Notes: generated from the letters alone by a model not told the origin. A stretch of DNA of 64,000 nt from Pollenia angustigena (GCA_930367215.1 OV884059.1:241117803-241181802), one strand, 5' to 3'; positions 11,795 to 23,485 are shown, numbered from the stretch's first letter. Program-made: numbers and translations.

Positions 11795-12025
11795 GGGCTA
11801 GGTCTAGCAGTCCTGATTAAATACTTTTTCGATTTTAAAGCAATTTTACTTCTAATTCTTTCAGTCAAAACTGAACGAATCGAAATTATTTTTGCAGTGT
11901 TGTTAAACATTTATTTAAGTTTTCACAACACTGAAAAAATAAAAAATTGGCTCAGTATCGACTAAAGGAATTAGAAATAAAATTGCTTTCGAACCGAAAA
12001 AGTATTAGCCCCTTGCCTAGTACTT
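11795..12025. mobile_element. Imperfect hairpin element
   Basis: Two arms of about 100 bp are inverted: the left includes AAATACTTTTTCG and AAAGCAATTTTA, the right TAAAATTGCTTTCG and CGAAAAAGTATT. Short CTAGG/CCTAG-type ends suggest a small foldback MITE. The region 12026-12361 beyond shows nothing recognisable. Confidence 0.55.
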
Positions 12026-12363
12026 GGTAATTATAAGAGGGTCTTTACAAAGTTTTTCAAACGTTACACCTTTTCCGTCAAACATATTAACAAGTTTAAA
12101 TAAAATGATGCACAATTACTCATTCATTACAATGTTTGCGATCGAATAAAATCGCGTGTTTTTAGGTTTCAATTGAACACCGTGTCAGTTTGAGCTACCG
12201 AAAGGGTGAAGTCAAGAACCACCCAGAACCACCACAACTACGGGCGCTTGTACCTAAAACTACTAGAATATCTATGAAAAATGAAAGTTAGATCGAAGCA
12301 AACAATGGTCACTCTGAAAAAATTCCATATAATAAGCTTTATTTTATTAAATCAATAAAAATA

Positions 12364-12748
12364 CACTCAAAATATTATGTAGTTAAATTCAAACGAAAAT
12401 TCATTTTAAACAAATAAAAATTCATTTAGAAAACGGATCACTTACATTTCATTTAAAACAAATGATTTTTACATTCATTTTTTAATTTTTTATTTATTGA
12501 ACAGCATATTCGTTAAAATTGAATAGTTTTTTCTTTTAAAAAATATATTTTAACCGACAAAAATCAAACTACATAAAAAAATAACAACCAAAAAACATTA
12601 GTTTTTGATAGTTTGTTTTTTGAATAACAAACATAAATGTTAAAAAATAAAAATTATTTGTAAAATAACTATATTTTTATTAAATTTTAACAGTACGGAA
12701 AACGAATTTTTTAACCCACAATCAGTTACTGTAATAATTTTATGAGTG
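12364..12748 (+). mobile_element. 385-bp MITE, CACTCA-TA family, copy A
   Basis: Ends are CACTCAAAATATTATG and TAATTTTATGAGTG, flanked by TA on both sides (12362-12363 and 12749-12750). The inside is AT-rich and non-coding. Copies B (13138-15121) and C (18981-19200) share the whole left half. The TA duplication suggests a Tc1/mariner-type mobiliser, which is inference. Confidence 0.8.
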
Positions 12749-13290
12749 TAGAAGTTATTCATAAAAAAAATCATTGCATTAATTTCGATACAAATTTCAA
12801 ATAAAATCAAGTCTTTATTTTATTTTCCTTTAATTATTTTCCACAGCTGTAAGCAAAAATCTTTTTTTTTTCGTTCTACTTAATTTCGTTCACAACACAT
12901 TTTATTAGTTTATATCCAGTTCACATTGAACAGGCTTTTTAAGTGCTGTTCAACAATTTTTATTTGTCTTTAGTTGGGTTTTATAAACCAATTTCACTGT
13001 GGGAGCCAGCACTTTATTTTGGCGACTTTGGCGGCCATAAAACCACAAATACTCAGAATAAAATTTTAATAAGAAGTAAAATTTATTTAGTAAATGTGCT
13101 AGTATTGCAATATGTTTCCGATGCTTAAAAGTTAATACACTCGAAATATTATGTAGTCAAATTCAAACGAAAAATTTATTTTAAACAACTAAAAATTCCT
13201 TTGAAAAACGGATCATTTACATTTCATTTAAAATAAATAAATTTTACATTAATTTCAAAATTGTTTATCAAATAGCATATTACGTAAAAT

Positions 13291-13406
13291 TAATGTTCTG
13301 TTTCCAGGCGACAAACAATTGATTGTGTTTAAAAATGTATATGCAAAGCGCTCAAAAAAAATATTTCTACACAATCAATTGCTTGCCACCTGGAAACAAC
13401 ACATTA
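13291..13406. mobile_element. Hairpin MITE 1
   Basis: The arms TGTTCTGTTTCCAGG and CCTGGAAACAACACA, plus the inner CAATTGATTGTGT and ACACAATCAATTG, are inverted over about 116 bp. It abuts a second hairpin of different sequence and shares the TAATGT/ACATTA edge with it. Confidence 0.75.
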
Positions 13407-13537
13407 ATGTGCTGTTTTCACAACACAAGTGACTGCACTTGTAGTGAAATTTATATGAATAGCACTCAGTTTTTTTAGTGTTTTCCATACAAATTTTACT
13501 ACACGTTCAGTCACTTGTGTTGTGAAAACAGCACATA
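13405..13537. mobile_element. Hairpin MITE 2
   Basis: The arms TGTGCTGTTTTCACAACACA and AGTGACTG pair with CAGTCACT and TGTGTTGTGAAAACAGCACA, nearly perfect over 30 bp. A further inner stem (AGTGAAATTT with AAATTTTACT) extends it. It lies head to tail with hairpin 1. Confidence 0.8.
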
Positions 13538-13694
13538 ACAGTTTTTACTTTTAGAAAATATATTTTAACCGAAAAAAATCAAACTACAGAATAAAATAAG
13601 TAGGGAAAACATTATTTTTTTGTAGTTTGTTTCTTGAATAACAAACATAAAGTTAAAAATAGAATTATTTTCAAAAAACCGGATTTTTATTTAA

Positions 13695-15058
13695 CCCATT
13701 GCCGCCCACTGTCCCCATGTGAGGACATTTGTTCAACTGATTGCAACGCTAAGAAAAACCTTTATGTCTCTCAATGTTAAAACTAATATCTCATCTAAAG
13801 CCCTTGATAAAATTGTGACAAAGGGTACAAGGAAGCATAGAAAATACAAATGAGGTTTTTAAAACTTTTATTTAAAGATTAAAATTTGGTTTACTTTGTT
13901 ATTTTTTTTTTTTTTTTGTTCTAAATGGCTTAAAATAGAAAAATACAAATTATTCGTTGTCTGAGAAGGGTATTGATGATTTTAAAAGCATTTAGTTAAA
14001 GAAAAAGTGTAAAATTTTACTTCAGGGTATGATTTTGTATAGCTGTCCCCATTTGAGAACAATCAAATGTGGACAATTTTTTAGGTTTTCCAATATGTAA
14101 AATGTGACTTATCTCAATATTTTTAAAGGCCAAAATGATTTTTTGCGACTTCAGAAGGCTTTTCAGTACAAAAAGGGAAACGATTGTGCCACCTGATGCT
14201 GCTTTTATAGGTGACGTAGATGAAGGAAATGAATAAGACTTATTCACCCCTATCGTGAAAAAAAGTGAATAGTTTTTTCCCTGAAAATTTTGTTTTTCTC
14301 CATACATTTTATGCCGAACAATGTGCCGGAAAAATTAAGCTTGTGTCTAAAATGACACTGACGAAGGGCCACTTTATAGCTTAAAAAAAACTTTAATTTC
14401 AAAAGATTTTGTTATTCGTGCTTAATTCCCAGTTTTTATTCTTGACAAAAACACTTGAAATTTATTGTTGATGGGATAAGCTATTCCTATGCGCATTTTT
14501 GGTTTAAAAAAAACTTTACAGTGCAGAAATATCAGGGAATCTTTAGAAACGTAAAGAGCATTTCGAGGAAATGCAAACTTTACTATACACTGATTATTTG
14601 TATAACACAACCAGGGATTGCGAGGTTTCGGCCAATCCATTATATGAATAAAGCGTTGGTGGCTTAATTTTACGTACCTTGTAGATTTGTCAATAAGTAA
14701 CGCTTTGCGGTTATAGGTTTTGTTAAAAAGAGCTAAAAAATACAACTTCTATTGACCAATTGTCGTTTTAAAGAAATATTACTTGGGCCTCTTTACAGCC
14801 TTCTAGAAAACGTTCAACTTGTGCTGTAGTAGCTGATGCTGATCGTTAAACCGTTAAAATGCACAAAAATACTTTGTGTAGAGCGAAATTGGTTTTGTCA
14901 ATTTCATATCTAAAACGCCCATGTCCCCATGTGGGGACACCCATTTTTCTCAAAAACCAGCAAAAATTTTAAACTTTTTTCAATAAATTCCTTTTATTTT
15001 ATCCACACTTAAGAAATAAATAACAATAAAAATAAGATTCTTCTTGGGCGTTATTGGG
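13695..15058. mobile_element. piggyBac-like element, decayed
   Basis: The left junction is TTAA followed by CCCATTGCCGCCCA and TGTCCCCATGTGAGGACA. The right end is TGGGCGTTATTGGG, its approximate inverse. The TTAA target and CCC start are the piggyBac hallmark. A palindromic motif GTCCCCATNTGNGGAC recurs at about 13716, 14042 and 14927. The right-hand TTAA is mutated. The interior carries only traces of coding sequence. Confidence 0.65.
14017..14307 (-). pseudogene. Possible piggyBac transposase remnant
   Basis: A 96-residue minus-strand frame contains GTIVSLFVLKSLLKSQKIILAF followed by GKPKKL. This vaguely resembles the part of piggyBac transposases around a catalytic Asp (strand, then a TS-type loop, then a K-rich stretch). 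Its position inside the TTAA-flanked element supports this. No catalytic residue can be assigned, so the call is weak. Confidence 0.3.
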
Positions 15059-15123
15059 CTTTACAGTACGGAAAACGAATTTAATAACCCACAATCAGTT
15101 GCTGTAATAATTTTATGAGTGTA

Positions 15124-16049
15124 CTATTTTCATTATTATTTTTCCACGCTAACAGTATCCAGCTGTTGATTTTTCATATTATTAGAGCGGCAGATTTTTT
15201 AAGTTTTTTTTATTTAATGAAAATCATAAGACAGCATGAATTCTTGTAATATTGTGAGGAACATTTGGTTTTTATTAAATTTAAGCTAAAATAAACGAAA
15301 GACGAAAAACTAAATTTGTTATTAAATAATTCTCATAGACGCATTTGAATATATGAAATTGTGGATTTTCAAAAGTTATTTAATTATATACAAATTTTCA
15401 AATCATAGTTTGAAATGTTAAACGCGTAAAGAAAAATATGTTTTATTATAGTCTAATTATTGTTGTTAAAATTGTAGCAACTTTTAACATAATTATTTTA
15501 ACTACTACAATTGTTAAAAAATAATTATACAATAACGCCCCGAGTGTGATGGGAAAAAGCACACACAGGTAGAAATTGAAGTGCATAATACGTCAAAATT
15601 ATATTCTTGCCCCTTGTTTAGGAGTTGGAGCTATCTCGCCTCCACTGCTTTAAGAATAACCAGCAGCATCTGTTGAACAGCAACAGTACCAAGAGATGAT
15701 CCGTCCTCACAATTTCAGCATTTTGGCTAAATCTACAGACGCCACGCAATCCCCTAAAACATTTTCCCGTAAAAACAGCACTCTCAATGAAAGTGCACCG
15801 CTCTGTGAAATACACATAGAAAAGTTCCTCTAAATCATCGGCTGTGGACTATTCATCCACTCCAAAGCCAATTCATTCTATCCTTTATCAATACCTCAAC
15901 CTTTCGCTATTATAAACTACTAAAAGCCATATCCATAATATTATTTAAGGTTTATAACAGGCTTAAAAATTTAATTTTCTATGAAAATCTGTTTAATAAA
16001 TCAAAAGTTTTTGTTATGAATAAGGGGGTTAGTTTTTGCCACTGTCAAC
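15124..16049. other. Non-coding stretch
   Basis: No gene is recognised. A more GC-balanced portion (about 15600-15850) has short open frames on both strands with no known domain. Confidence 0.4.
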
Positions 16050-16228
16050 GCACACAGAAAAAATTAAAAATTGATTTCAATTAAAAAATGTGTGATTATA
16101 ATTAAAAAATTAATTAAATTTGCACCTGTAAACAAATTAATTATATCAATTAAACGTTTCATTCACTTGATTACATTTTTTAATTAAAACTTTTAATTAA
16201 TATAATTTTGGAGAATTTTTTCTGTGCA
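16050..16228. mobile_element. Small MITE with CACAGAAAAAATT ends
   Basis: GCACACAGAAAAAATT at the left and AATTTTTTCTGTGC at the right are inverted. The interior is almost entirely AATTAA-type sequence. Ends of the CACAGAAAA type also occur at 56663-57382. Confidence 0.65.
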
Positions 16229-16650
16229 ACTTCCATCCATTTCTTCACCACCGGTACCTTAACTTATAGCACCTTAGCAAAATCCACAACTTCACCGATC
16301 GCATTTAAAAACGGTCCAACGTCATTCCATGCAATCCGCAACTACTTAATATTCACCCTATCAATTGCCGCTAGCTACTTAAACATTGGCCTGCTTTACA
16401 ACTGAATGCACCACAACAAATCCTCCGACTTTTCACTCGTTCATAAAATCAAATTCTTTACCGATTTAGGTCCAAATGCCTTGATCCTTCATTAACTCGC
16501 TAATTACTAGGTCTTCACCACTTTCACCAACGCAACTACACTCTTCCTCTATTTCCAAATCATATTTTCGCCCGTTCACAAAATCAAGGTCTTCACTGAT
16601 CCAGGCAGAAAATCAGTGTCTCGACCATTCATTCGATCACTAACTACGTT
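16229..16650. other. Non-coding stretch
   Basis: A 65-residue plus-strand open frame (16208-16405) has no recognisable domain. Phrases such as TCTTCAC and AAATCA-AG recur loosely near 16440 and 16580. Confidence 0.35.
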
Positions 16651-17270
16651 AGGGTGGGTTGTTAACATGGAGATTAGAGATTTAGTCATCTTAAATCTGT
16701 GTTTTTAGTTTTTAAGATGAGGATTAATTATCTTTATTTGCCAGTTTAAGCAGCCAATGTTAGTGGTTTAAACATAATGAACAAATGTCAACACATACAC
16801 ATGCATAACAAAAGCAGATGTTAAAATACATAGAAAGAATGTACCTACATGAAAGTAATTTTTTTTTAGAAAACAGAAAAATTGATTATTTTATTAAAGA
16901 TAAATAATAAATATTAAGAATTCATTTTCTTTTTATAAGATTTAAAAGGGCGAAATTTCTGCTTCTTCTGTATAAAATGCAAAGTGCGTTGATAAAAAGT
17001 TGCCATTTGTTGTTCTTCAGTATGGCAATGCTGCGAGGTTAAAACTACTAAACACAATTAGTACTCAATTAAATTTATTCTCAGATTAATCAATTATAGT
17101 TTGCCGCTAAGATTAAACTCGATGTTAAAAACCCACTCTTAGTCTACACACCTTTAAAACTACTAAACACAGTTAGTACTCAATTAAATTTATTCTCAGA
17201 TTAATCAATTATAGTTTGCCGCTAAGATTAAACTCGATGTTAAAAACCCACTCTTAGTCTACACACCTTT
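16651..17270 (+). mobile_element. Inverted-repeat element with duplicated right end
   Basis: The left end GGGTGGGTTGTTAACATGG (from 16652) is the inverse of TAAACTCGATGTTAAAAACC-CAC (17114-17139). The last 115 bp, including that right end, is tandemly duplicated: 17041-17155 and 17156-17270, with about one mismatch. The duplication is recent. Confidence 0.75.
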
Positions 17271-18599
17271 TGACTGTCACATCAAATATATTTCTTACAT
17301 AAATTATCTCAAGCACAAAGACACCTCTTCTCAAGAGATCATGCCCATGGATGCTTCTGCTAAACGTTAATCAGGTACCGAAGTTCCAGAAACTACTGAC
17401 TCCCGTGCTACCAAATAGGATCTCTGATCGGCCACGATCTCAAGATATCATACCTCAATAAACCTGCAATTTTGAATTTCTGCTGAATTCTATGTATTGG
17501 CTGATGAAAAAATACCGCTTCCTTTATGGACTGCTTATTTTTGATTGATTGCCGGCGTTAAGCTTAAAAACTTTGCTGCAGCATTTCCATTTTGACGTGT
17601 CGTGATATTTGTACCACAAAATGCAAAAAAATTAAATGACGAAGTCAAATTTGTAAAAAGTCCACTATATTCAGAAAAAAATTACAGCAATCGCCGCTAA
17701 GGATTTGCAGATATAAGCAAAAATATGCGCTGGCGGGACGTTAACAAAACGGAAGTGGATTTTGACTTGCATCACAAAACTTAATAAGACTGCGAATTGA
17801 GCAAGAAGTTTTGTATAAAAACGTTTTTAGTAAGCTTTGGACTTATATAGATTTATTTTTCAAGCTATCAAATTTAAAAATCTTTGCTCGTTTAAAGGTA
17901 CATACAGGCATTTTCAGCGAAAAGTCTACTTTTTTAAAAGTAACGCCAGAATGCAAATAAGGCTATATTTTAGGACCTTGTTGTTCAACCGTTATCTCTT
18001 TTGTTACTAAATGTAGAGCTAGCTGCGCTTTACACCACAATATAAAAAAGTAAACTATACATTAGACTGGTCGCATCTTGTATGGGATTTTTTTTTTTTA
18101 ATTTAATTGTTTGCGCTGCTTAAAATATGAGGTTTGGTGTAAGAAATCATGATCTAATTTTTCAGGTCAATCCGCCGGTGCCTAGCCGTGCCGGGTGGGG
18201 CCCAAAGTTCCCCATATTATAAAAAAACATCTTTTCTATCAGATCTTTATAGTTATACTAGTTGAAAAGCCGAAAATCAAAAATATGGCTACGTTACGAT
18301 CTTCCGCAGAGAAAGTACTTCAAGTGTGCCAAATTTCAGCTTCCTATGTCATCAGAAACATCCTGACATACTAAGAAATTATATACTGTATAGATAGATT
18401 AACATATGTTCGCGCAACTAAAAAACGCTTTAGCTTATTGAAAAACTAAACAAAACCGAAATTCCGCAATAAAATTTACTTTAACCTTCGCTTTCATTAA
18501 GAATTTTTTTACGTCAACACATAGTATCTACCCGGGTAGATATAATAATATTTTCTTAATTTTATATGGGAAAAATTACAAACAATGTCAAACAAGGCA
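17271..18599. other. Non-coding stretch
   Basis: No open frame with a recognisable domain is seen. It may include decayed parts of the piggyBac-like element whose C-terminal piece lies at 18600-18900, but I could not align it. Confidence 0.4.
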
Positions 18600-18900
18600 A
18601 AAAGAAACATTATTAAAATATTATACTTTAGGTAATCTATCTGCTTTTTTCTACTACGAAGAGCTGTAGTGTTGCTATCGTCCATGCATCGAGATTCAGC
18701 TGTGTCCGATATAAAACAAAAGCCAGAAATGATTTTGTTTTATAATCAAACCAAGAACAGTGTGGACGCAATGGATAAAATGGTGTCCCAATACATATAC
18801 CACAAAAAGGGAAACAACTCGTTGGCCTTTTGCGATGTTTTACAACATGTTGGATATCTCGGCCCTGGCAGCATTTATGTATGAGGCCGTCAGCTCAAAA
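18600..18900 (+). pseudogene. piggyBac transposase fragment
   Basis: The frame reads VVLLSSMHRDSAV, then KPEMILFYNQTKNSVDAMDKM, SQY and NNSLAFCDVLQ. In piggyBac-type transposases (DDE_Tnp_1_7) this region has the form VLLLSTMH, KP-I--YN-TK-GVD--D, with a catalytic Asp in the VD segment, which is present here (VDAMD). Only about 75 residues survive and no ends were found. It would have catalysed cut-and-paste transposition at TTAA. Confidence 0.75.
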
Positions 18901-18980
18901 GTGGTGTAGGTCACACTATGTTTATTTCATATTTGTTTGGCTTATGGCTACTTTTGTATTACAAGTAGATCAAAAATATA

Positions 18981-19200
18981 CACTCAAAATATTATGTAGT
19001 TAAATTCAAACGAAAATTCATTTTAAACAACTTAAAATTCAGTCAAAAAACGGATCATTTACATTTCATTTAAAACAAATGATTTTTACATTCATTTTTA
19101 AATTTTTTATTTTTTGAACAGCATATTCCTTAAAATCGAATGATTTTTACTATTAAAAAATATATTTTGAACGACAAAAATCCAACTACATAACAAAATA
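18981..19200 (+). mobile_element. CACTCA-TA MITE, copy C, truncated by mariner
   Basis: It starts CACTCAAAATATTATG after TA and follows copy A for 220 bp until the mariner at 19201 begins. The continuation expected from copy A is not found after the mariner (20498 on), so the right half has been lost. Confidence 0.8.
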
Positions 19201-20495
19201 AAGGGTGGTTAAATTGTAAGGGCCGATGTTGAATGTGAAACACACCTGAACGCCAAGTTTTTTTCCGAATTTTATTTGACATTTCTCTATTTCAGACTTA
19301 CTCAATTTGAACCATGGAGAGATACACAATCCAACAACGTGTTAAAGTTATCCAGACTTATTATGAAAATGGGCGTTCAAATCAAAATGCATATCGTGCA
19401 CTTCGTGATTTTTTTGGTCAATTTGATCGTCCAAATGTGCGTACAATCGCAAAAATCGTGGAAAAATTCGAGCAAACCGGGTCAGTAGAAGATCTGAGAA
19501 CACCAGTGCATGCTCGTACAGCTCGTACTGCAGGAAATATTGCTGGTGTTCGCGATAGTGTGGCTGAAGAGCCGTCCACCTCAACTCGTCGTCGTGCCCA
19601 ACAATTGCACCTCTCACGCTCGTCGTTGATGAACATTATGCATAAAGACTTGCATTTACACGCTTACAAGGTGCAATTGGCTCAAGAACTAAAGCCTCTT
19701 GACCATTCCAAACGTCGTGAATGGGCAGAATGGTGGCAAGAAATGGCAACAGTGGATGATCAATTTTCGAAGAAAATCATCTTCAGTGATGAGGCACATT
19801 TTCACCTCAGTGGATTCGTCAATAAACAGAATTGCCGCATTTGGGCGAATGAGAATCCAAGAGTGATTGTCGAAAAACCAATGCACCCACAAAGAGTGAC
19901 TGTTTGGTGCGGTTTATGGGCTGGCGGCATCATCGGGCCGTATTTTTTCCAAAATGAGGCCGGTCAGGCAGTTACTGTGAATGGTGTTCGCTATCGTGAG
20001 ATGATAACGAACTTTTTATGGCCCGAATTGTAAGATATGGATGTGAACGATATGTGGTTTCAGCAGGACGGTGCCACTTGCCACACAGCTAACGAAACAA
20101 TGGCTCTTTTGCGCAACAAATTCAATGGCCGTGTTATCTCACGTAATGGCGATGTCAATTGGCCGCCAAGATCATGTGATTTGACACCGTTGGACTTTTT
20201 TCTTTGGGGTTATATGAAAGAATAGGTGTACGTCGATAAGCCAGCAACAATTCAAGAGCTAAAGGATGAGATAATTCGGCACATTAACGGCATAGAACCT
20301 CCATTATACCTCAGGGTCATCGAAAATTTGGACCATCGGATGGAGGTGTGCCGCCGTAGTCGCGGCTCCCATTTGGCCGATATTTTGTTCCATACATAAT
20401 TGAGTAATACCAATATATCATAATAAAATAAAATTACAATAATTTCCTAAATAGTTTGTGTTTTATTCAAAATCATTATAACATTTAATACCCTG
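19201..20495 (+). mobile_element. mariner element, DD41D spacing (rosa-like)
   Basis: A 1295-bp element flanked by TA on both sides (19199-19200 and 20496-20497). The ends AAGGGTGGTTAAATT and, inverted from the right, CAGGGTATTAAATG form imperfect terminal repeats. The full length and single transposase gene are typical of mariner. Spacing between the second and third catalytic Asp (see transposase) is 41, which is the value described for the rosa family first seen in tephritid flies. It is the most complete transposon in the window. Confidence 0.85.
19314..20399 (+). pseudogene. mariner transposase with two stops
   Basis: One frame runs from ATG (19314) to TAA (20397-20399), 361 codons, interrupted by TAA at 20031-20033 and TAG at 20223-20225. 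The N-terminal part has the paired helix-turn-helix region (QQRVKVIQTYYENGRSNQNA; RTIAKIVEKFEQTGSV). The catalytic core has FSDEAHFHLSG (first Asp), WFQQDGATCHTANET (second Asp) and DLTPLDFFLWGY (third Asp in PLD, 41 residues after the second). The C-terminus ends in DHRMEVCRRSRGSHLADILFHT. Apart from the two nonsense changes no frameshift is seen, so inactivation is recent. Confidence 0.9.
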
Positions 20496-20497
20496 TA

Positions 20498-20959
20498 TAA
20501 CTTTTCCCTTACCAATTGTCAAACTTGCTATTAATAAATAAATTTTAATAGTTGAAAACTAAAGCTTCGTTGATAATGATAGCAACAATTTCGTTTTTCA
20601 TTTCTTAAAGTATTTCTCATGTATCTTCCTTTCATTTTTTTAATAAAAGAGTTGTTTTTTTTTTAATTGATCCTACTTCTTCTTCAGCAACATATATATT
20701 TTTTTATCTGAACCGATTTTTCCGAGTTTTTTAGAAACTTTGTTCTGCTAAAGATTTCCGATCTTTTGTTATATAATGGTCATATGACAGCCCTAATATT
20801 CAACTTTTTATAAAACTTTTTTTCTGTACGGGAGGTACCGCTATTGATAAACTTAATAATTGAACCTTATTTGGAAACTTTGGCTCTTACCGCTCTCCAG
20901 ATACATAGAAAAAAGAAACAAAAAACAAATACAACAACAACAACAAGGGATTTATAGGA
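20498..20959. other. Non-coding stretch
   Basis: A short ACAACA run lies near 20932-20945. Nothing else is recognised. Confidence 0.4.
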
Positions 20960-21320
20960 AAAATTAAAGGTGGCCGTGGTTTTTTGCTCATATCTCAGCC
21001 GCTTTTGAACCGATCTGGCTGAATTTCAAAAGCAAATGTATAATGAGCATATCTGATCCAAATATATACCGGTCACGCCCCCCATCATAACTGGGGACTT
21101 CGGAAACCCCATTTCAACAGAAGGATGGACAGATAGAAAGACAAACGGACAGACTGAAAGACAGACAGACGAACAACCGGGTTTGAACTTCGCTTTTCAT
21201 AAGGATCCAGAATATATACATTTTATAGGGTCTAACATCAATATTGTTTTTATAACCTTTTACCTTCGGTGAAGGGAAATTTTTTTAAACCCTTTTACCT
21301 TCGGTGAAGGGTATAAAAAA
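20960..21320 (-). repeat. Mini-me-like repeat, inverted copy
   Basis: The minus strand starts TTTTTTATACCCTTCACCGA (21320 downward) with a local duplication of that phrase (21255-21312). It continues to TATATATTCTGGATCC, GAAGTTCAAACCCGG, a run of GTCT/GTCC tetranucleotides (about 21120-21170), then CATTTCAACAG. The GTCY run is the feature that links this family to mini-me. Confidence 0.65.
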
Positions 21321-22299
21321 CAGGCAGATTTTGCATGCATATTTCGGAATGTTTTTTTTTAAGAAATTTAAACTTTTGATTTAATTTTCAAATTCGTTCG
21401 ACTAGAAACCAAAATTTTAAAATAATACGTAGTCTGTTGAAATGTATTGTTTTTTTTCTGAAATAACATCGCTATAGGGAAGCGAACTGCACCAAAGTAG
21501 TCCCGTGATAGGTCTTTGGTGGTAGAGACCGGTTCTCGTTTTAACACTTTCTATGAATCAGACCTATCACTTTTACATGGGGTTGCCATTGGAGGGGGTC
21601 AATTGACACCATTTGACCAGTCACACATCTATTCTTAATGGACGTGTTTAGTGACAGTTACTACAATGTAGTATTATTTCAATACAATATAGTATTATTT
21701 CAATAAAACAAGACGTAGAATTGAATTCAAGAAACAAATTTTAGAAAGACCAAAAATATTTGTCACCGACGACCAGTCTATTGGACCAATTGACACAAAT
21801 TTCCCGCAGGGATGCGATTATTTTTAATTATATAAATTTGTTGCAGATAACCCTCGCTGCAAAAACGATGTCCTTTTCCAAATATGGCTACTAACATAAC
21901 ATCCTTCCTTAAATTGCCTTAACTTCCTACTAAGTGTTAAGATTAACAAACTATTTAACAACCGTTCCTAAAATCCCGTTAAGACGAAAAATTTCATCTA
22001 GTTATTATTTGGCACAAAAAACTCTAATATTAATTTTTACCTCTTAACATATTTCGGTTTCTGTGAGCCCATGACTGCCCATCGTTTCCAAATAGGGTTA
22101 AATCTAAAAAATTCGTCTGTAAATACTATTGTGTATGGGCTTACCGATTATAATTTTAGGATTTTCGTGCTTATTTTTAACAATTTTCAATGCATATTTT
22201 CATATTTAATACGAATAAAATTGTTTTTAGAGCTTATTTTTGTTTCCCTGTTGATCAAATGCCTGAATATACATAATTTTTCCCAGAAAAATTGGTTTT
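21321..22299. other. Non-coding stretch
   Basis: The GC-richer part at 21480-21620 and 21770-21800 has two TTGACA/CAATTGACAC phrases in a shared context, but no gene. An open frame starting at 22071 crosses a transposon end and is spurious. Confidence 0.4.
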
Positions 22300-22331
22300 T
22301 TGGCCCGAGCAATGCCGGGTTTTTACAGCTA
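22300..22331 (+). repeat. Helitron-like 3' end
   Basis: GGCCCGAGCAATGCCGGG can form a short hairpin, followed 8 nt later by CAGCTAG then T. A hairpin shortly before CTAG with T next is the usual Helitron terminus. The left boundary was not found. Confidence 0.4.
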
Positions 22332-23146
22332 GTTTATATATACAAGAAATATACAAAGAAACAAAAGCAGAAATCCTTAACTACGACATTCCAAAACAAA
22401 TTCCTGAGTTGCGTAATAAGAAAATGCTTAAAATATCTCAGTAAAATATACAAATTTTGTATGTTAAAATATTCAATCTGTAACAAATTTCTCTGCATAG
22501 TAAACATAAAACACAGTAAAACGGCTTCAAAAAAAGAAAAAAAGATAAGGAAAATTCCTTAAATTTTATTTAAAGTGCTTAAAATATCAATTGGAATTTT
22601 ACTTTAATTCAGGAAGGAACGGTTTAACCCTGAGTTTGGACTAAAGTCATTTATACCCCTATTTTACTATTTGATCTTACAACTTTTAATCGGTATTATT
22701 GCATATACATATGTAACAGCGCATACAGCAAGGGACCAGTAAGGTAAGGGGATCAGTAAAAACCAACTACACAAAACAAGAGGTAGGGACGACCTACGCG
22801 CGTTTTCAAGGTTGACCAACAAGGTTGAGATGTGTCGCTTTCAAATGAGACCAATACCAACACGCTCAGTGATGGTACACCAAAGATACAAAGATAAAAT
22901 ACCTCTCCTGAACAAAACCCTTAGGTCCCTTTCTATTTTGCGCGTCACATTTTTTGATTTCAAGAATTAATAAAATTGAATTTCTTTAAACTTATTTGCA
23001 TTAACCCATATCATCAAAGTGTTCCATTTTTGGAACAGTTACTTTTAGTATTCATATTTTTTTTTATGTGAATCCAGATCCAACTATTTTTATGCTGTGG
23101 TAACCCTGAAGTGGATACCTAACAAACTAAAGGTCCCTTATTTTTT
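22332..23146. other. Non-coding stretch
   Basis: A somewhat GC-richer part at 22720-22930 shows no open frame of note. Nothing else is recognised. Confidence 0.4.
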
Positions 23147-23485
23147 TCAGTACAAAATTTTTGTTTTGTTGCGTACTGTTTGTTTAAGTTTTTTGAAAAA
23201 AATGTCTCGACGCAAAATGTAAATTATTATGTGTTTAGTCACAATGTAAACAAATATTTGATATCTATATAATAAAAATAAAATGTTGTCTGTTGCTGAT
23301 CGCATAACTTGAGACGATTTTTTCTTTAAAATGATCGCCATGGGCCAACTAAGGTTTTTACGCAAGGAAAATATTTCCCCGCCCACATATACGCCCACTT
23401 TTTTCGATTTTCTTTAAATCAGAAAACGGCCCCATTGATCATTAGTAATCAGTTACCGAGCGAAGCCGGGGCGACCAGCTAGTAT
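23147..23485 (-). mobile_element. Helitron-like element, single internal unit
   Basis: Read on the minus strand it begins ACTAGCTGGTCGCCCCGGC and then contains GAAAAAAGTGGGCGTAT, AACCTTAGTTGG, CCATGGCGATCATTTT and AAAGAAAAAATCGTC. These phrases are the same as those of the tandem unit at 28433-29353. The 83-residue open frame here is a translation of the repeat. Confidence 0.6.

Larger units (their letters stand above)
13138..15121 (+). mobile_element. CACTCA-TA MITE, copy B, with nested insertions
   Basis: The left end CACTCGAAATATTATG (13138) and right end TAATTTTATGAGTG (to 15121) flank TA as in copy A. Alignment with copy A shows that two hairpins (13291-13537) and a piggyBac-like element (13695-15058) are insertions. 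Removing them returns a unit like copy A. Confidence 0.75.

Noticed and set aside
14422..14745. 107-residue minus-strand open frame
   Set aside because: It overlaps a dispersed repeat segment (about 14420-14500) within the piggyBac-like element and shows no domain.
19348..19892. Minus-strand open frames opposite the mariner gene
   Set aside because: They are antisense shadows of the transposase, which carries the recognisable domains.
22071..22562. 163-residue plus-strand open frame
   Set aside because: Composition is that of AT-rich non-coding DNA (Lys, Ile, Phe, Asn) and the frame crosses a Helitron-like end.
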